From the NCBI RefSeq assembly GCF_021049265.1, contig NZ_CP088018.1, positions 62,001 through 126,000 of the forward strand: a stretch of 64,000 nucleotides of DNA, read 5' to 3'. This stretch comes from Ruania suaedae. GTDB lineage: Bacteria; Actinomycetota; Actinomycetes; Actinomycetales; Beutenbergiaceae. The notes beneath the pieces are model-generated. The model was not told the DNA's origin, searched no databases, and saw only the letters and a list, made by a program, of their open reading frames with translations. Shown here piece by piece: positions 1-8,800 of the stretch (within the stretch, counting starts at the first letter, position 1; each line of letters opens with the position of its first letter). The position numbers and the translations under genes were made by a program.

Positions 1-1
1 G

Positions 2-919
2 GTCTCCATCCCCGAGCCGCACAATCCCTACCAGGTGCCCGAGCCCTACTTCTCGCTCTTCGACGAAGCCGACGTGCCGGAGCGCCTGGTCGGGCCCGAG
101 GTGCTGGACCGGATGGGATGGCGGTTCCGGTGGCTGCACCGCCTCATCGAGGACAAGCGCCCCGGCTTCGACGACCAGTGGCGCCGCTACCGCGCCAACT
201 ACCTGGGCATGCTGCGACTGATCGACGATCAGATCGGCCGGCTCCTGGACCACCTCGAGCAACGCCCGGGCGGGCTCGAGAACACCATCGTGATCTTCCT
301 GTCCGATCACGGTGATTTCACCGGCGACTACGGGCTGCAGCGCAAGGGGGCCGGCGTGCCCGAGGCACTGATGCGGATCCCGCTGGCGATCGCGGGACCG
401 GACGTGCAGGCCCAGCACCGCAGCGAGCTGGTCTCCATCGTGGACCTGCTGCCCACCCTCGCCGAGTGGATCGGCGCCCCCCTCCCCGCCGGCGTGCAGG
501 GGCGCTCGCTGACACCGCTGCTGCGGGGGGAGGAGGCGCCGCCGTCGGAGTTCGCCACCATGTACGGCGAGCACGGCTACGGCGGGGTGTCCTACGGCGA
601 GGACGATCGCCCGCCGCTGCACTTCTCCTACGACGGCGCCACCTTCGACGAGCTCAACAGCGTCACCCAGAGCGGGGAGATGCGGATGGTGGTGGACGGT
701 CGCTACAAGCTCGTCACCGATGACACCGGCGAGGTGGCGCTGTACGACCTGAGCGACGACCCGGCCGAGACCCACGACCTGAGCACCGATCCCGGGCACC
801 GCGAGGTCCGTGAACGTCTGCTCCTCCAGCTCGTGCAGTGGATGCTGCGCGTGGCCGACGACCTGCCCGAGGGCGACTACCGGCCGAGAACCCGTGCCCA
901 CAACTGGCGCTGGGCCTGA
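2..919 (+). CDS. Sulfatase (type I arylsulfatase family), 5' end cut by window edge
   Basis: C-terminal part (about 305 residues) of an alkaline-phosphatase-fold sulfatase. The frame is open from base 2, so the start lies outside the window; the GTG at 35 is internal, because PEPHNPYQVPEP just before it matches PEPHNPFQVPEP inside the next gene. Visible are the SDHGD metal-site motif, the LLPTLAEW region and a C-terminal HNWRW tail. The catalytic CxPxR motif would be upstream and cannot be checked. The protein resembles its downstream neighbour over its whole visible length, so the two are tandem paralogues, 16 bases apart, probably removing sulfate esters from different positions of one imported sugar. 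The exact substrate cannot be read from sequence. Confidence 0.9.
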   Translation, partial: VSIPEPHNPYQVPEPYFSLFDEADVPERLVGPEVLDRMGWRFRWLHRLIEDKRPGFDDQWRRYRANYLGMLRLIDDQIGRLLDHLEQRPGGLENTIVIFLSDHGDFTGDYGLQRKGAGVPEALMRIPLAIAGPDVQAQHRSELVSIVDLLPTLAEWIGAPLPAGVQGRSLTPLLRGEEAPPSEFATMYGEHGYGGVSYGEDDRPPLHFSYDGATFDELNSVTQSGEMRMVVDGRYKLVTDDTGEVALYDLSDDPAETHDLSTDPGHREVRERLLLQLVQWMLRVADDLPEGDYRPRTRAHNWRWA

Positions 920-935
920 GCCGGAGGAGGTGACC

Positions 936-2420
936 ATGACGCGCGCCACGCCGGAACAGCCGCCGCACATCCTGCTGATCATGACCGACCAGCAGCGCGC
1001 CGGGTACACCCGCGGCTCCGGGTTCGCGCTGGACACGATGCCGTTCTGTGACGCCCTGGCGGCCGAGGGCTGCGTCTTCCCCGGCGCCTACACGACGGCG
1101 CCTGCGTGCGTGCCGGCGCGCGAGAGCCTGCTCACCGGCCGGTGGCCCTCCGCACACCGGGTGACCCAGAACAGCAACGCCGCGCACGCCTGGTACGACA
1201 CGGACCTGCTCGAGGTGCTGAGAGAGGCCGGCTATCGGCTCAGCTTCACCGGCAAGCCCCACATGCATCCCGGCGCAAACGACTTCGACCACTTCGCCGG
1301 GCCGTACTTCCATGCCGGCGGTCCGGTGCGCGATCGCGCGCACGGCGACTTCGATGCGTGGCTCGACGAGCTCGACTTCGGGGTGGCGACCGAGGCGACG
1401 CCCTTCCCGCTCGAGAGCCAGCTGCCGTACCGGATCGTCAGCGATGCGATCGCCGACCTGGATGCGGCCGCTGAGCGCGAGGGCCCGCAGTTCCTCTGGG
1501 CCTCGTTCCCGGAGCCCCACAACCCGTTCCAGGTGCCCGAGCCCTATTTCAGCCTGTTCGCCGAGGAGGAGATCCCCCCGCGTGCGCACGGTCCGGAGGC
1601 GGCCCGCGCCAAGGGTGGTCACTGGCGGTGGCTGCAGGAGCTCTTCGAGGAGAAGCGACCCGGTTACGACGGGCAGTGGCGGCGCTACCGCGCGAACTAC
1701 TGCGGGATGCTCCGGCTGCTCGATGACCAGATCCGGCGTCTCGTCGAGCACGCTCGCGCGCGGCTCGACGGGGAGGTGCTGGTGATCGTCGTCAGCGACC
1801 ACGGCGACTACACCGGTGACTTCGGCCTGCAGCGCAAGGGGGCGGGGCTGCCGGAGTGCCTGGTGCGGGTGCCGCTGTTCTTCTCCGGAGCCGGGGTCGC
1901 GCCCGGTCAGGTGCGCGAGGAGCTGGTCTCCATCGCCGACCTGATGCCCACCCTGTGCGCACTGGTGGCCGCGAGCCTTCCCGACGGCGTCCAAGGCCGC
2001 GACCTGCTGCCCCTCCTTCGGGGCGGGCCCGCCCCGAAGGAGGAGTTCGACTCCATATACGCCGAGAGCGGCTTCGGAGGGCTGATGTATGAGTCCTCCG
2101 AACGGCCGCCCCTGCACTTCCCGTACGAGGGGCCGACCATCGACTCGCTGAACTCGGTGACCCAGAGCGGTCGCTCACGGATGCTCCGGCGAGGCGATCA
2201 CAAGCTCGTCCTGCACAGCAACAACACCGGTGAGCTGTACGACCTGGCCGCCGATCCCGGCGAGGTGGTCAATCTGATCGACGATCCTGCCTACGCAGAG
2301 TTCCGCCACGAGCTGCTGTGGCGATTGGCGCAATGGATGCTCCGTCTCCAGGACGAGCTCCCGCGCGGCATCTACACACCCAAGACGGTCCCCCACAACT
2401 GGACGATGAGCCCGAGCTGA
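936..2420 (+). CDS. Sulfatase (type I, formylglycine-dependent)
   Basis: A 494-residue sulfatase expected to hydrolyse sulfate esters on a carbohydrate. The N-terminal metal motif MTDQQ (Asp18) and the signature CVPAR, with Cys58 as the residue matured to formylglycine, are intact; SDHGD near residue 290 supplies further metal ligands. ATG 936 is chosen because GGAGGAGG ends six bases upstream and the family N-terminus (PHILLIMTDQQ) starts just after it. No signal peptide or Tat motif is present, so it should act in the cytoplasm on imported sulfated oligosaccharides. It lies between its paralogue and an ABC importer. A formylglycine-generating enzyme is needed but not encoded here. Confidence 0.93.
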   Translation: MTRATPEQPPHILLIMTDQQRAGYTRGSGFALDTMPFCDALAAEGCVFPGAYTTAPACVPARESLLTGRWPSAHRVTQNSNAAHAWYDTDLLEVLREAGYRLSFTGKPHMHPGANDFDHFAGPYFHAGGPVRDRAHGDFDAWLDELDFGVATEATPFPLESQLPYRIVSDAIADLDAAAEREGPQFLWASFPEPHNPFQVPEPYFSLFAEEEIPPRAHGPEAARAKGGHWRWLQELFEEKRPGYDGQWRRYRANYCGMLRLLDDQIRRLVEHARARLDGEVLVIVVSDHGDYTGDFGLQRKGAGLPECLVRVPLFFSGAGVAPGQVREELVSIADLMPTLCALVAASLPDGVQGRDLLPLLRGGPAPKEEFDSIYAESGFGGLMYESSERPPLHFPYEGPTIDSLNSVTQSGRSRMLRRGDHKLVLHSNNTGELYDLAADPGEVVNLIDDPAYAEFRHELLWRLAQWMLRLQDELPRGIYTPKTVPHNWTMSPS

Positions 2421-2451
2421 GGCTCGCGCACACATGACGAAGGAGTCTGCC

Positions 2452-3954
2452 ATGAGCACAACACGAATCACCGGCCGCGCCACCTCAGGGCGGATGCCGC
2501 TGGGCCGCCGTCAGTTCCTCGGGGCCTCGGGCGCCGGAGCCCTGGCCACTGTTCTCGCCAGCTGCACGGGCGGTGGTCAGAGTTCCCAGGAGGAGACCGG
2601 CGGGGGCGGTGACGGCACCCTGCAGTGGTGGGACCAGTTCCGTCCGCTGACCCAGATGCTCGAACAGGATCTCTTCGATCCCTACACGCAGGACAACCCC
2701 GACATCACGATCGAGCGGCGCGAGCTGGCCGCGGCCGACCTGGGGCAGGCGCTGCAGGTGGCGCGCCGGAGCAATCAGCTGCCGGATGTGCACTCGCTGG
2801 CGGGGCTGGACGCGGCGCCGGCGGCGCTGGTGAGCGAGGGCTGGTTCCAGCCGATCAGCGACTTCGCCGATTTCGCCTCCAGTCCGGTGGCCGATCAGAT
2901 CTTCGACGGCCTGCACCGCTTCAACGGCGACGTCTATGCGGTGCCGCTGTTCTCCTCCCGCCAGCACGCCACGATTCCCTGGTACAACGCCGAGCTGCTC
3001 GAACAGGCCGGGGTCGACCCGGAGGACGAGCCGGTGACCTGGGACGACCTGCGCGCGGTCGCACGGCAGGTCCGGGACAACACCGATGCCCACGGCATCT
3101 TCCTGCCCGCCCAGAATCCGAACTACCTCAATGCGATCGTGGTTCAGCTGGCGATGACGGCCGGAGCGCCGGGCGAGATCGACTGGCGCACGGGGGAGTA
3201 CGTGCAGGACTCCGACCCGTTCGTGCAGGCGTTCGAGTTCCTCCTCTCGCTGCAGCAGGACGAGCTCATCCACCCGTCGTCGCCGGCGATGATCCCGCGC
3301 GACGCCACCGCCCGGTGGGCCGCCGGTGAGGGGGCCATCTACCCGTGGGGCCCGTGGTTCATCGGCGACCTCGCCTCCGAGTCACCCGACGTGGTCGAGC
3401 GCGGCCTCGGATGCTGGTCGATCCCGCGCCCGGACTCGCAGATGCGCTCGGTCCGCTCCGGCCCGGCCGGCGGGGTCTTCTGGGTCTCGACCGACTCCGC
3501 CCAACCCGAGGCAGCGGCGGAACTGCTGCTGCGGATGACGCAGGAGGACTTCCAGGCCGCGCTCGCCACCGCGATGGACCAGCCGCCCGCCCTGCTGGAT
3601 GCCGTGGAGACGGCGGATGTGCACCCGGCCTACCGCGACATGGTGGCCCGATTCGCCGAGGATGTCCGCATCGCACCGGCACCCGAGATCGGCCATCCGG
3701 AGGCCTGGCGGGTCCTGGCGGAGATGCGGCCGGTCGAACCCGGCATCGGCACGATCCTGCAGTCGGCGCTCAGCGGTGAGGACCTCGACGTCGCGGCCGA
3801 GCTGCGCACCTACCGGGAGGCGATGAGCGCCGAGCGTGAGCGCGCCCTCGAGGTGGTGCAGGGCGAGGGTGCGGAGGTGGACCAGGAGGCGTGGGTCTTC
3901 TCCAACTGGGATCCCGAGACGGACTACGCGATTGAGGACTATGACGCTCGCTGA
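2452..3954 (+). CDS. ABC sugar importer, substrate-binding lipoprotein (extracellular family 1)
   Basis: A 500-residue solute-binding protein of the carbohydrate (CUT1-type) importers. The N-terminus carries a twin-arginine motif (GRRQFL) followed by a hydrophobic stretch and a lipobox LASC, so it is probably a Tat-exported lipoprotein anchored outside the membrane. ATG 2452 is preferred over the in-frame ATG 2434, since GAAGGAG (2439-2445) sits six bases before it. It lies 32 bases after the sulfatase and 30 before two permease genes. The likely ligand is a (possibly sulfated) oligosaccharide; this is inferred from neighbours only. Confidence 0.9.
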   Translation: MSTTRITGRATSGRMPLGRRQFLGASGAGALATVLASCTGGGQSSQEETGGGGDGTLQWWDQFRPLTQMLEQDLFDPYTQDNPDITIERRELAAADLGQALQVARRSNQLPDVHSLAGLDAAPAALVSEGWFQPISDFADFASSPVADQIFDGLHRFNGDVYAVPLFSSRQHATIPWYNAELLEQAGVDPEDEPVTWDDLRAVARQVRDNTDAHGIFLPAQNPNYLNAIVVQLAMTAGAPGEIDWRTGEYVQDSDPFVQAFEFLLSLQQDELIHPSSPAMIPRDATARWAAGEGAIYPWGPWFIGDLASESPDVVERGLGCWSIPRPDSQMRSVRSGPAGGVFWVSTDSAQPEAAAELLLRMTQEDFQAALATAMDQPPALLDAVETADVHPAYRDMVARFAEDVRIAPAPEIGHPEAWRVLAEMRPVEPGIGTILQSALSGEDLDVAAELRTYREAMSAERERALEVVQGEGAEVDQEAWVFSNWDPETDYAIEDYDAR

Positions 3955-3984
3955 GCATGTCGTGGCGACAGTGAGGGGCGTGTG

Positions 3985-4950
3985 ATGGTGGCCGCTCTGG
4001 AAGAACGCCGGGAACTGCGGTCCACGCCCCGTCCGGCCAAGCTCGGCGTGTGGCGTCGGTTGCGTCGGGATTGGTGGATCTACCTGTTTCTGCTGCCGAC
4101 GGTGGCCGGGTACGGGGCGTACACGGTCTACCCGTTGGTGGCCTCGTGGTGGTTCGCGTTCCTGGACTGGCCGGGGTTTGCTGATGCGGGCACGTTCATC
4201 GGGATCGAGAACTTCGAGCGGCTTGCTGCTGACGATCTGTTCTGGAACGCGTTCAAGAACTCGTTCCTCTTCCTGATATTGGCGGTCCCGGCCCGAGTGG
4301 GATTGGCGTTGCTCCTGGCGATCCTGCTGAACCGGAAGCGGACCCCGTTCAAGGGGCTGCTGCGCACGCTGTTCTTCCTGCCGGTGGTGACCACCGGGGC
4401 GATCATCGGGGTGGTGTTCACCCTGCTGCTCGATGCCGGTGGCCCGATCAGTGTGGCGATGGTGGGGATGGGGTTGCTGGACTCCCCGGCCAACTTCGTC
4501 GCCAGCACCGACACCTCGCTGCTGGCAGGGGTGGCGGTGTGGGTGTGGAAGTGGTTGGGGATCACGATGATCTACTGGCTGGCCGCGTTGCAGACCATCC
4601 CGCAGGAGGTCCACGAGGCGGCGATGATCGATGGCGCCCGCCCGGTCCAGGAGTTCACCCGGATCACGTTGCCGCTGCTGATCCCGTTCCTGGTGATCAT
4701 CACCCTCATCGACACCGTCGGTGCGCTGAACGTCTTCGACCTGATGTACACGATGACGGGCGGTGGACCCTCGTTCTCCTCGGAAGTGATCGAGATCTTC
4801 ATCTTCCGCACCGCCTTCGGGGCCACCGTGCCCCAGCTGGGGTATGCCTCAGCCGCAGCAGTGCTGTTCGGGCTATTGACCATGGGCATCGCCGTCGCCC
4901 AGGCAGTAGGCCTGCGGTGGGCCCGCCGAGCCACAGGAGCCATGAAATGA
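3985..4950 (+). CDS. ABC sugar importer, permease (MalF/UgpA type)
   Basis: Inner-membrane subunit of about 321 residues with six predicted membrane segments beginning at WWIYLFLLPTVAGYGAY. The EAA loop EVHEAAMIDGARPVQEF, which docks the ATPase, is intact. GTG 3982 directly precedes ATG 3985, so the start is uncertain by one codon; GAGGGG lies upstream. The stop overlaps the ATG of the next permease (ATGA), indicating translational coupling. This gene and the next use TTG leucine codons much more often than the neighbouring sulfatase and GH2 genes, hinting at a different history. No ATP-binding subunit is encoded nearby. Confidence 0.92.
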   Translation: MVAALEERRELRSTPRPAKLGVWRRLRRDWWIYLFLLPTVAGYGAYTVYPLVASWWFAFLDWPGFADAGTFIGIENFERLAADDLFWNAFKNSFLFLILAVPARVGLALLLAILLNRKRTPFKGLLRTLFFLPVVTTGAIIGVVFTLLLDAGGPISVAMVGMGLLDSPANFVASTDTSLLAGVAVWVWKWLGITMIYWLAALQTIPQEVHEAAMIDGARPVQEFTRITLPLLIPFLVIITLIDTVGALNVFDLMYTMTGGGPSFSSEVIEIFIFRTAFGATVPQLGYASAAAVLFGLLTMGIAVAQAVGLRWARRATGAMK

Positions 4951-5846
4951 CCACCACGCCCGTGTCCACCTCCAAGCTGCGGGGGCTACGTCCCGATCGC
5001 CCCGACAGTCTGCGGGTGTTGATCCGCCGGCCCGGGAGCCTGATGGTCTTCGCCGGGTTGGTAGTGCTGGCGTTGATCTGGATCTACCCCTTCATCTGGC
5101 TGGTCTCGGCCTCGTTGAAGACCCAACCGGAGATCTTCGGCTCCGGGCTGGGCCTGATCCCCGAGACTCCAGTCTGGGAGAACTATTCCCGCGCCTGGAC
5201 CGTGGTCGGGTTCGACAGGTATTTCCTGAACTCGGTCATCATCACCGGCGGGACCGTGGCCTTGATCGTGGTCCGCTCGGCATTGGCGGGGTATGTGCTG
5301 GGCCGGTATGACTTCATCGGCAAGAAGCTGCTGATCGGGATCTTCCTGATCACGTTCTTCCTGCCCGAGGGCTACACCATCATCCCCGTGGTCCAGCTCA
5401 CCGACCAGATCGGGCTGCTCAACACCCATCTCGGCGTCATCCTCGGCCTGGGCGCGGGCGGGCAGGTCGCCGCCACCCTCCTCTACGCCGGCTATTTTCG
5501 TGGGCTGCCCAAAGAGCTCGAGGAATGCGCCCGCCTGGACGGGGCCGGACATATCCGCATCTTCGCCCAGATCATGCTCCCCCTGGCCTGGCCCATCACC
5601 GCCACGGTGATCATCTTGACGTTCCTGTTCGCGTGGAACGTCTACCTGCTGCCCCTGGTATTCACCCTCTCCGAACCGGCCCTGCGCACCCTCGCGGTCG
5701 GGATGAGCGCCTTCATCGGCGAATACTCCACCGACTGGTCGGGCCTGGCCGCCGCCGCCATGATCTCCCTGGTCCCGGTCATGGCCATCTTCATCGCTTT
5801 GCAACGCAAATTTGTCGACTCCATCGCCGGAGCAGTCAAACAATGA
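4947..5846 (+). CDS. ABC sugar importer, permease (MalG/AraQ type)
   Basis: Second membrane subunit, 299 residues, partner of the preceding permease. It has a long first segment (SLMVFAGLVVLALIWIYPFIW), the MalG-like FLPEGYTIIP region and the EAA loop ELEECARLDGAGHIRIF. The ATG at 4947 overlaps the preceding stop by four bases. Like its partner it is rich in TTG codons. With the lipoprotein at 2452 it completes an importer that must borrow a shared ATPase (MsiK-like) encoded elsewhere, as is common in actinobacteria. The next gene encodes a secreted glycosidase 18 bases downstream. Confidence 0.92.
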   Translation: MTTTPVSTSKLRGLRPDRPDSLRVLIRRPGSLMVFAGLVVLALIWIYPFIWLVSASLKTQPEIFGSGLGLIPETPVWENYSRAWTVVGFDRYFLNSVIITGGTVALIVVRSALAGYVLGRYDFIGKKLLIGIFLITFFLPEGYTIIPVVQLTDQIGLLNTHLGVILGLGAGGQVAATLLYAGYFRGLPKELEECARLDGAGHIRIFAQIMLPLAWPITATVIILTFLFAWNVYLLPLVFTLSEPALRTLAVGMSAFIGEYSTDWSGLAAAAMISLVPVMAIFIALQRKFVDSIAGAVKQ

Positions 5847-5864
5847 CCCGAACGGAGCGCCACC

Positions 5865-8800
5865 ATGCCTGACCGACCCCGCATGCGGATCGGAGCAACG
5901 ATGCTCACCGCCTGCGCCCTGCTCGTGCCGATGTCGATCGCCACCGCCGTCCCGCACGGCGGGTCCGCGGAGGAGGATCCCATGACCACCACGACGACGA
6001 CGGTCCGTGGACAGATCGTGGACGCCGACAGTGGCGAGCCCATCGAGTCCGCCTCCGTGCACGCCTCGCGCACGGAGGCCGTCACCAGCTCCGACGCCGA
6101 CGGCACCTTCGTCCTGCAGGACGTGCCGGCCGACGCGGCCCTGGTGATCGCAGCCAAGGAGGGCTATACGTTCGCCTCCACGACCGTCGGGTCCTCGGTC
6201 CGGCTCGAGCTGGCGCGCGAGACCGACCCGGCCCGGGCCGAGTACCCGCGCCCGGATGCCGACCGGCGCCCCTTCACCGAGGACGCGTGGCTCACCCTGA
6301 ACGGCACCTGGTCCTTCGCGTTCGACCCCGACGACGTGGGGGAGTCCGAGGGCTGGTTCGACCCCGACCACGAGCTGGACCGGGCGATCCGGGTGCCGTT
6401 CGCCTACCAGTCCCTGGCCGCCTGGGGCGAGGAGGAGCTCGCCACCAGTGAGACCTTCCTCAGCGCCCACGCCGCCTACCAGGGCACCGTCTGGTACCAG
6501 CGCTCCTTCACCGTGCCGGAGGACTTCCCGAACGACGGTGCGGTCAGGCTGCGCATCGGCGCCGCCGACTACGGCGCCGCGGTCTGGCTCGACGGCGAGG
6601 CCGTGCTGCCGTACTCCGGCGACGGCTTCACCGAGATCAGCGCCGATCTGGGCAGGCTTCGCCCGGGCTCGACCCACACCCTGGCCATCCGGGTCGAGGC
6701 GCCCTCCATCGAGCGCGAGACCCCCTACCCCCAGGGCAAGCAGACCGGCGACCCGCCGATCGAGGGAGCCGGCGAGGGGTGGTTCAGCGACGCCGGCGGC
6801 ATCTGGCAGTCCGTCTGGATCGAGCCCTACCGCGGAGCACGCCTGACGCAGACGCATGTGACGCCCGAACTGACCTTCGAGGGAGACTCGAGGTCGCCGT
6901 CGGAAGCCTTCGTCACGATCGACGTGACCGCCGAGGCCGTCCGTGGGCGCCCACCGGTGATCGTGACCATCACCGATCCGGATGGTGATGTCGTCCTCAA
7001 CCGGGCGCGCGTGCACCTCGAGGACGGTCGAGGCAGCGTCCGGGTGCCGATCGAGGACCCGCACCTGTGGGACACCGACGATCCCGCGCTCTACACCGCC
7101 GACTTCCGGCTGCTGAACCAGGACGGGGTCCGCACCTCCTTCGGGATGCGCAGCATCGAACGCGACTGGGCGCCCGGCCAGGACGGCGAGTACCAGTACA
7201 TCTACCTCAACAACCGCCCGCTCTACATCCGCGGCGTGCTGGACCAGGGGTACAACCCGTGGGGCCTGTACACCTACACCGGTGAGACGGCCGGCCCGGA
7301 CCTGCAGACCGGCACCGAGGCCGAACCCGGCCGAGGGTCGATGCTCACGGACCTGCGCAACGCCCGCGATCTCGGGTTCAACGTGGTGCGCCATCACCTC
7401 AAGGTCAACGAGCCCGCGTACTACCACTGGGCCGACAGGACCGGCATGCTGATCTGGTACGACATGCCCAACGCCGGCTGGGGCTCCCAGGGCGATCCTC
7501 GCTCCGAGGAGCTCTTCGAGGAACTGCTGCGGAATACGCTCAACCGCGATCACAACCACCCCTCGATCGTGATCTGGACGGCGTTCAACGAGTCCTGGGG
7601 GCTGAACGAGCAGCCGTTCCAGCAGCCGATCGCCCCGGATGCCGTCGGCTACGTCCGCCGGATGGTCGACCTCACCCGCGAGCTCGACCCCTCCCGGCTC
7701 GTGGTCGACAACTCACCGTGCTGCCAGAACGGGCACCTGGAGGGCTCGACCGACCTCAACGACTTCCACTTCTACCTGGACACCTACGACGCGTGGAAGA
7801 ACCTGCTCGACGGCATAGTCGGCCAGATCGAACCGGGCTCGAGCTGGAACTTCAACGACGGCGTCCAGGAGGGCCAGCCCTGGCTGAACTCCGAGTTCGC
7901 CGTCAAGAGCGGGCAGTTCCAGCACAATGCCAGCCTGTTCCGCAGCTATCCCGAGCTGACGGGCTACGTCGGCGTGCAGATCGCCGAGACCGAGCAGGAG
8001 GTGCAGAGCCCGTTCCGGTATGACCGGCAGCCGAACTCTCCCGAGTTCCTCGACCACGAGGGCCGGGCCCGCACGATCGGGATGTTCCAGCGCGATGACG
8101 CCGTGGCCCTGATGATGCCGACCGCCCGGACCCTCGAGCGCGGCGCCACGGTGGACGTGCCGGTCCGGATCAGCCACTTCAGCGATCTGGACCTCGACGG
8201 CGCCCAGCTGCGCTGGCGGGTCGGGGGCTATCGCGACGACGGCACATGGGTGGGTGAGGCCGCGAGCGGGTCGCAGACGATCGACCCCGAGCGGTACACG
8301 GTCACCGACGCCGGCACCGTCTCGGTGACCACCCCGCCGGAGCTGCGCGCGGGCTACCTGTGGTTCTGGATCGAGGCCGACGGCGAGACCGCGGCCGAGC
8401 AGTACCTCACCTTCGACACCCCGGTGGGCGCCGGCGAGCCGGGATTCTCCCCCTCGCAGGTGCTGGATCAGCAGTGGAGCGGCGGTGCGGCCACCCACGG
8501 GAACTCGGACTGGGTGAGCGGCTACGGCCGTGGGTACTTCGAGTACGAGGTGGACGTGCCCGAGGAGGTCCGCACCGGGCAGGCCACGGAGGCGACCCTG
8601 GTGATGGAGGTGGCTTCCGCGCAACCGGCCGGACGCTTCGATCGCAACCACATCACCAGTGCCCGCCGCTACCCGGCGACTCTGACCGTCTCGATCGACG
8701 GCCAGGAACTGCCGGCGACCCTGCTTCCCGACGATCCGAACGGCCCGCTGGCGCTGGCCGGACGTTCGCGTGGTACGCCGGCCGGTGATTTCGGCAACCG

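Noticed and set aside
2-919. Sulfatase fragment as a pseudogene
   Set aside because: The frame is open from the window edge to a normal family C-terminus, so truncation is caused by the window boundary.
3958-3970. TGTCG-TGG-CGACA hairpin between binding protein and permease
   Set aside because: A five-base stem with a three-base loop is expected by chance in such GC-rich DNA and is much weaker than the other intergenic stems.
4986-7559. An 857-codon open frame on the minus strand
   Set aside because: It runs antisense across a permease and the GH2 gene, is rich in Gly/Val/Asp/His repeats typical of reverse-strand GC-rich DNA and matches no family.
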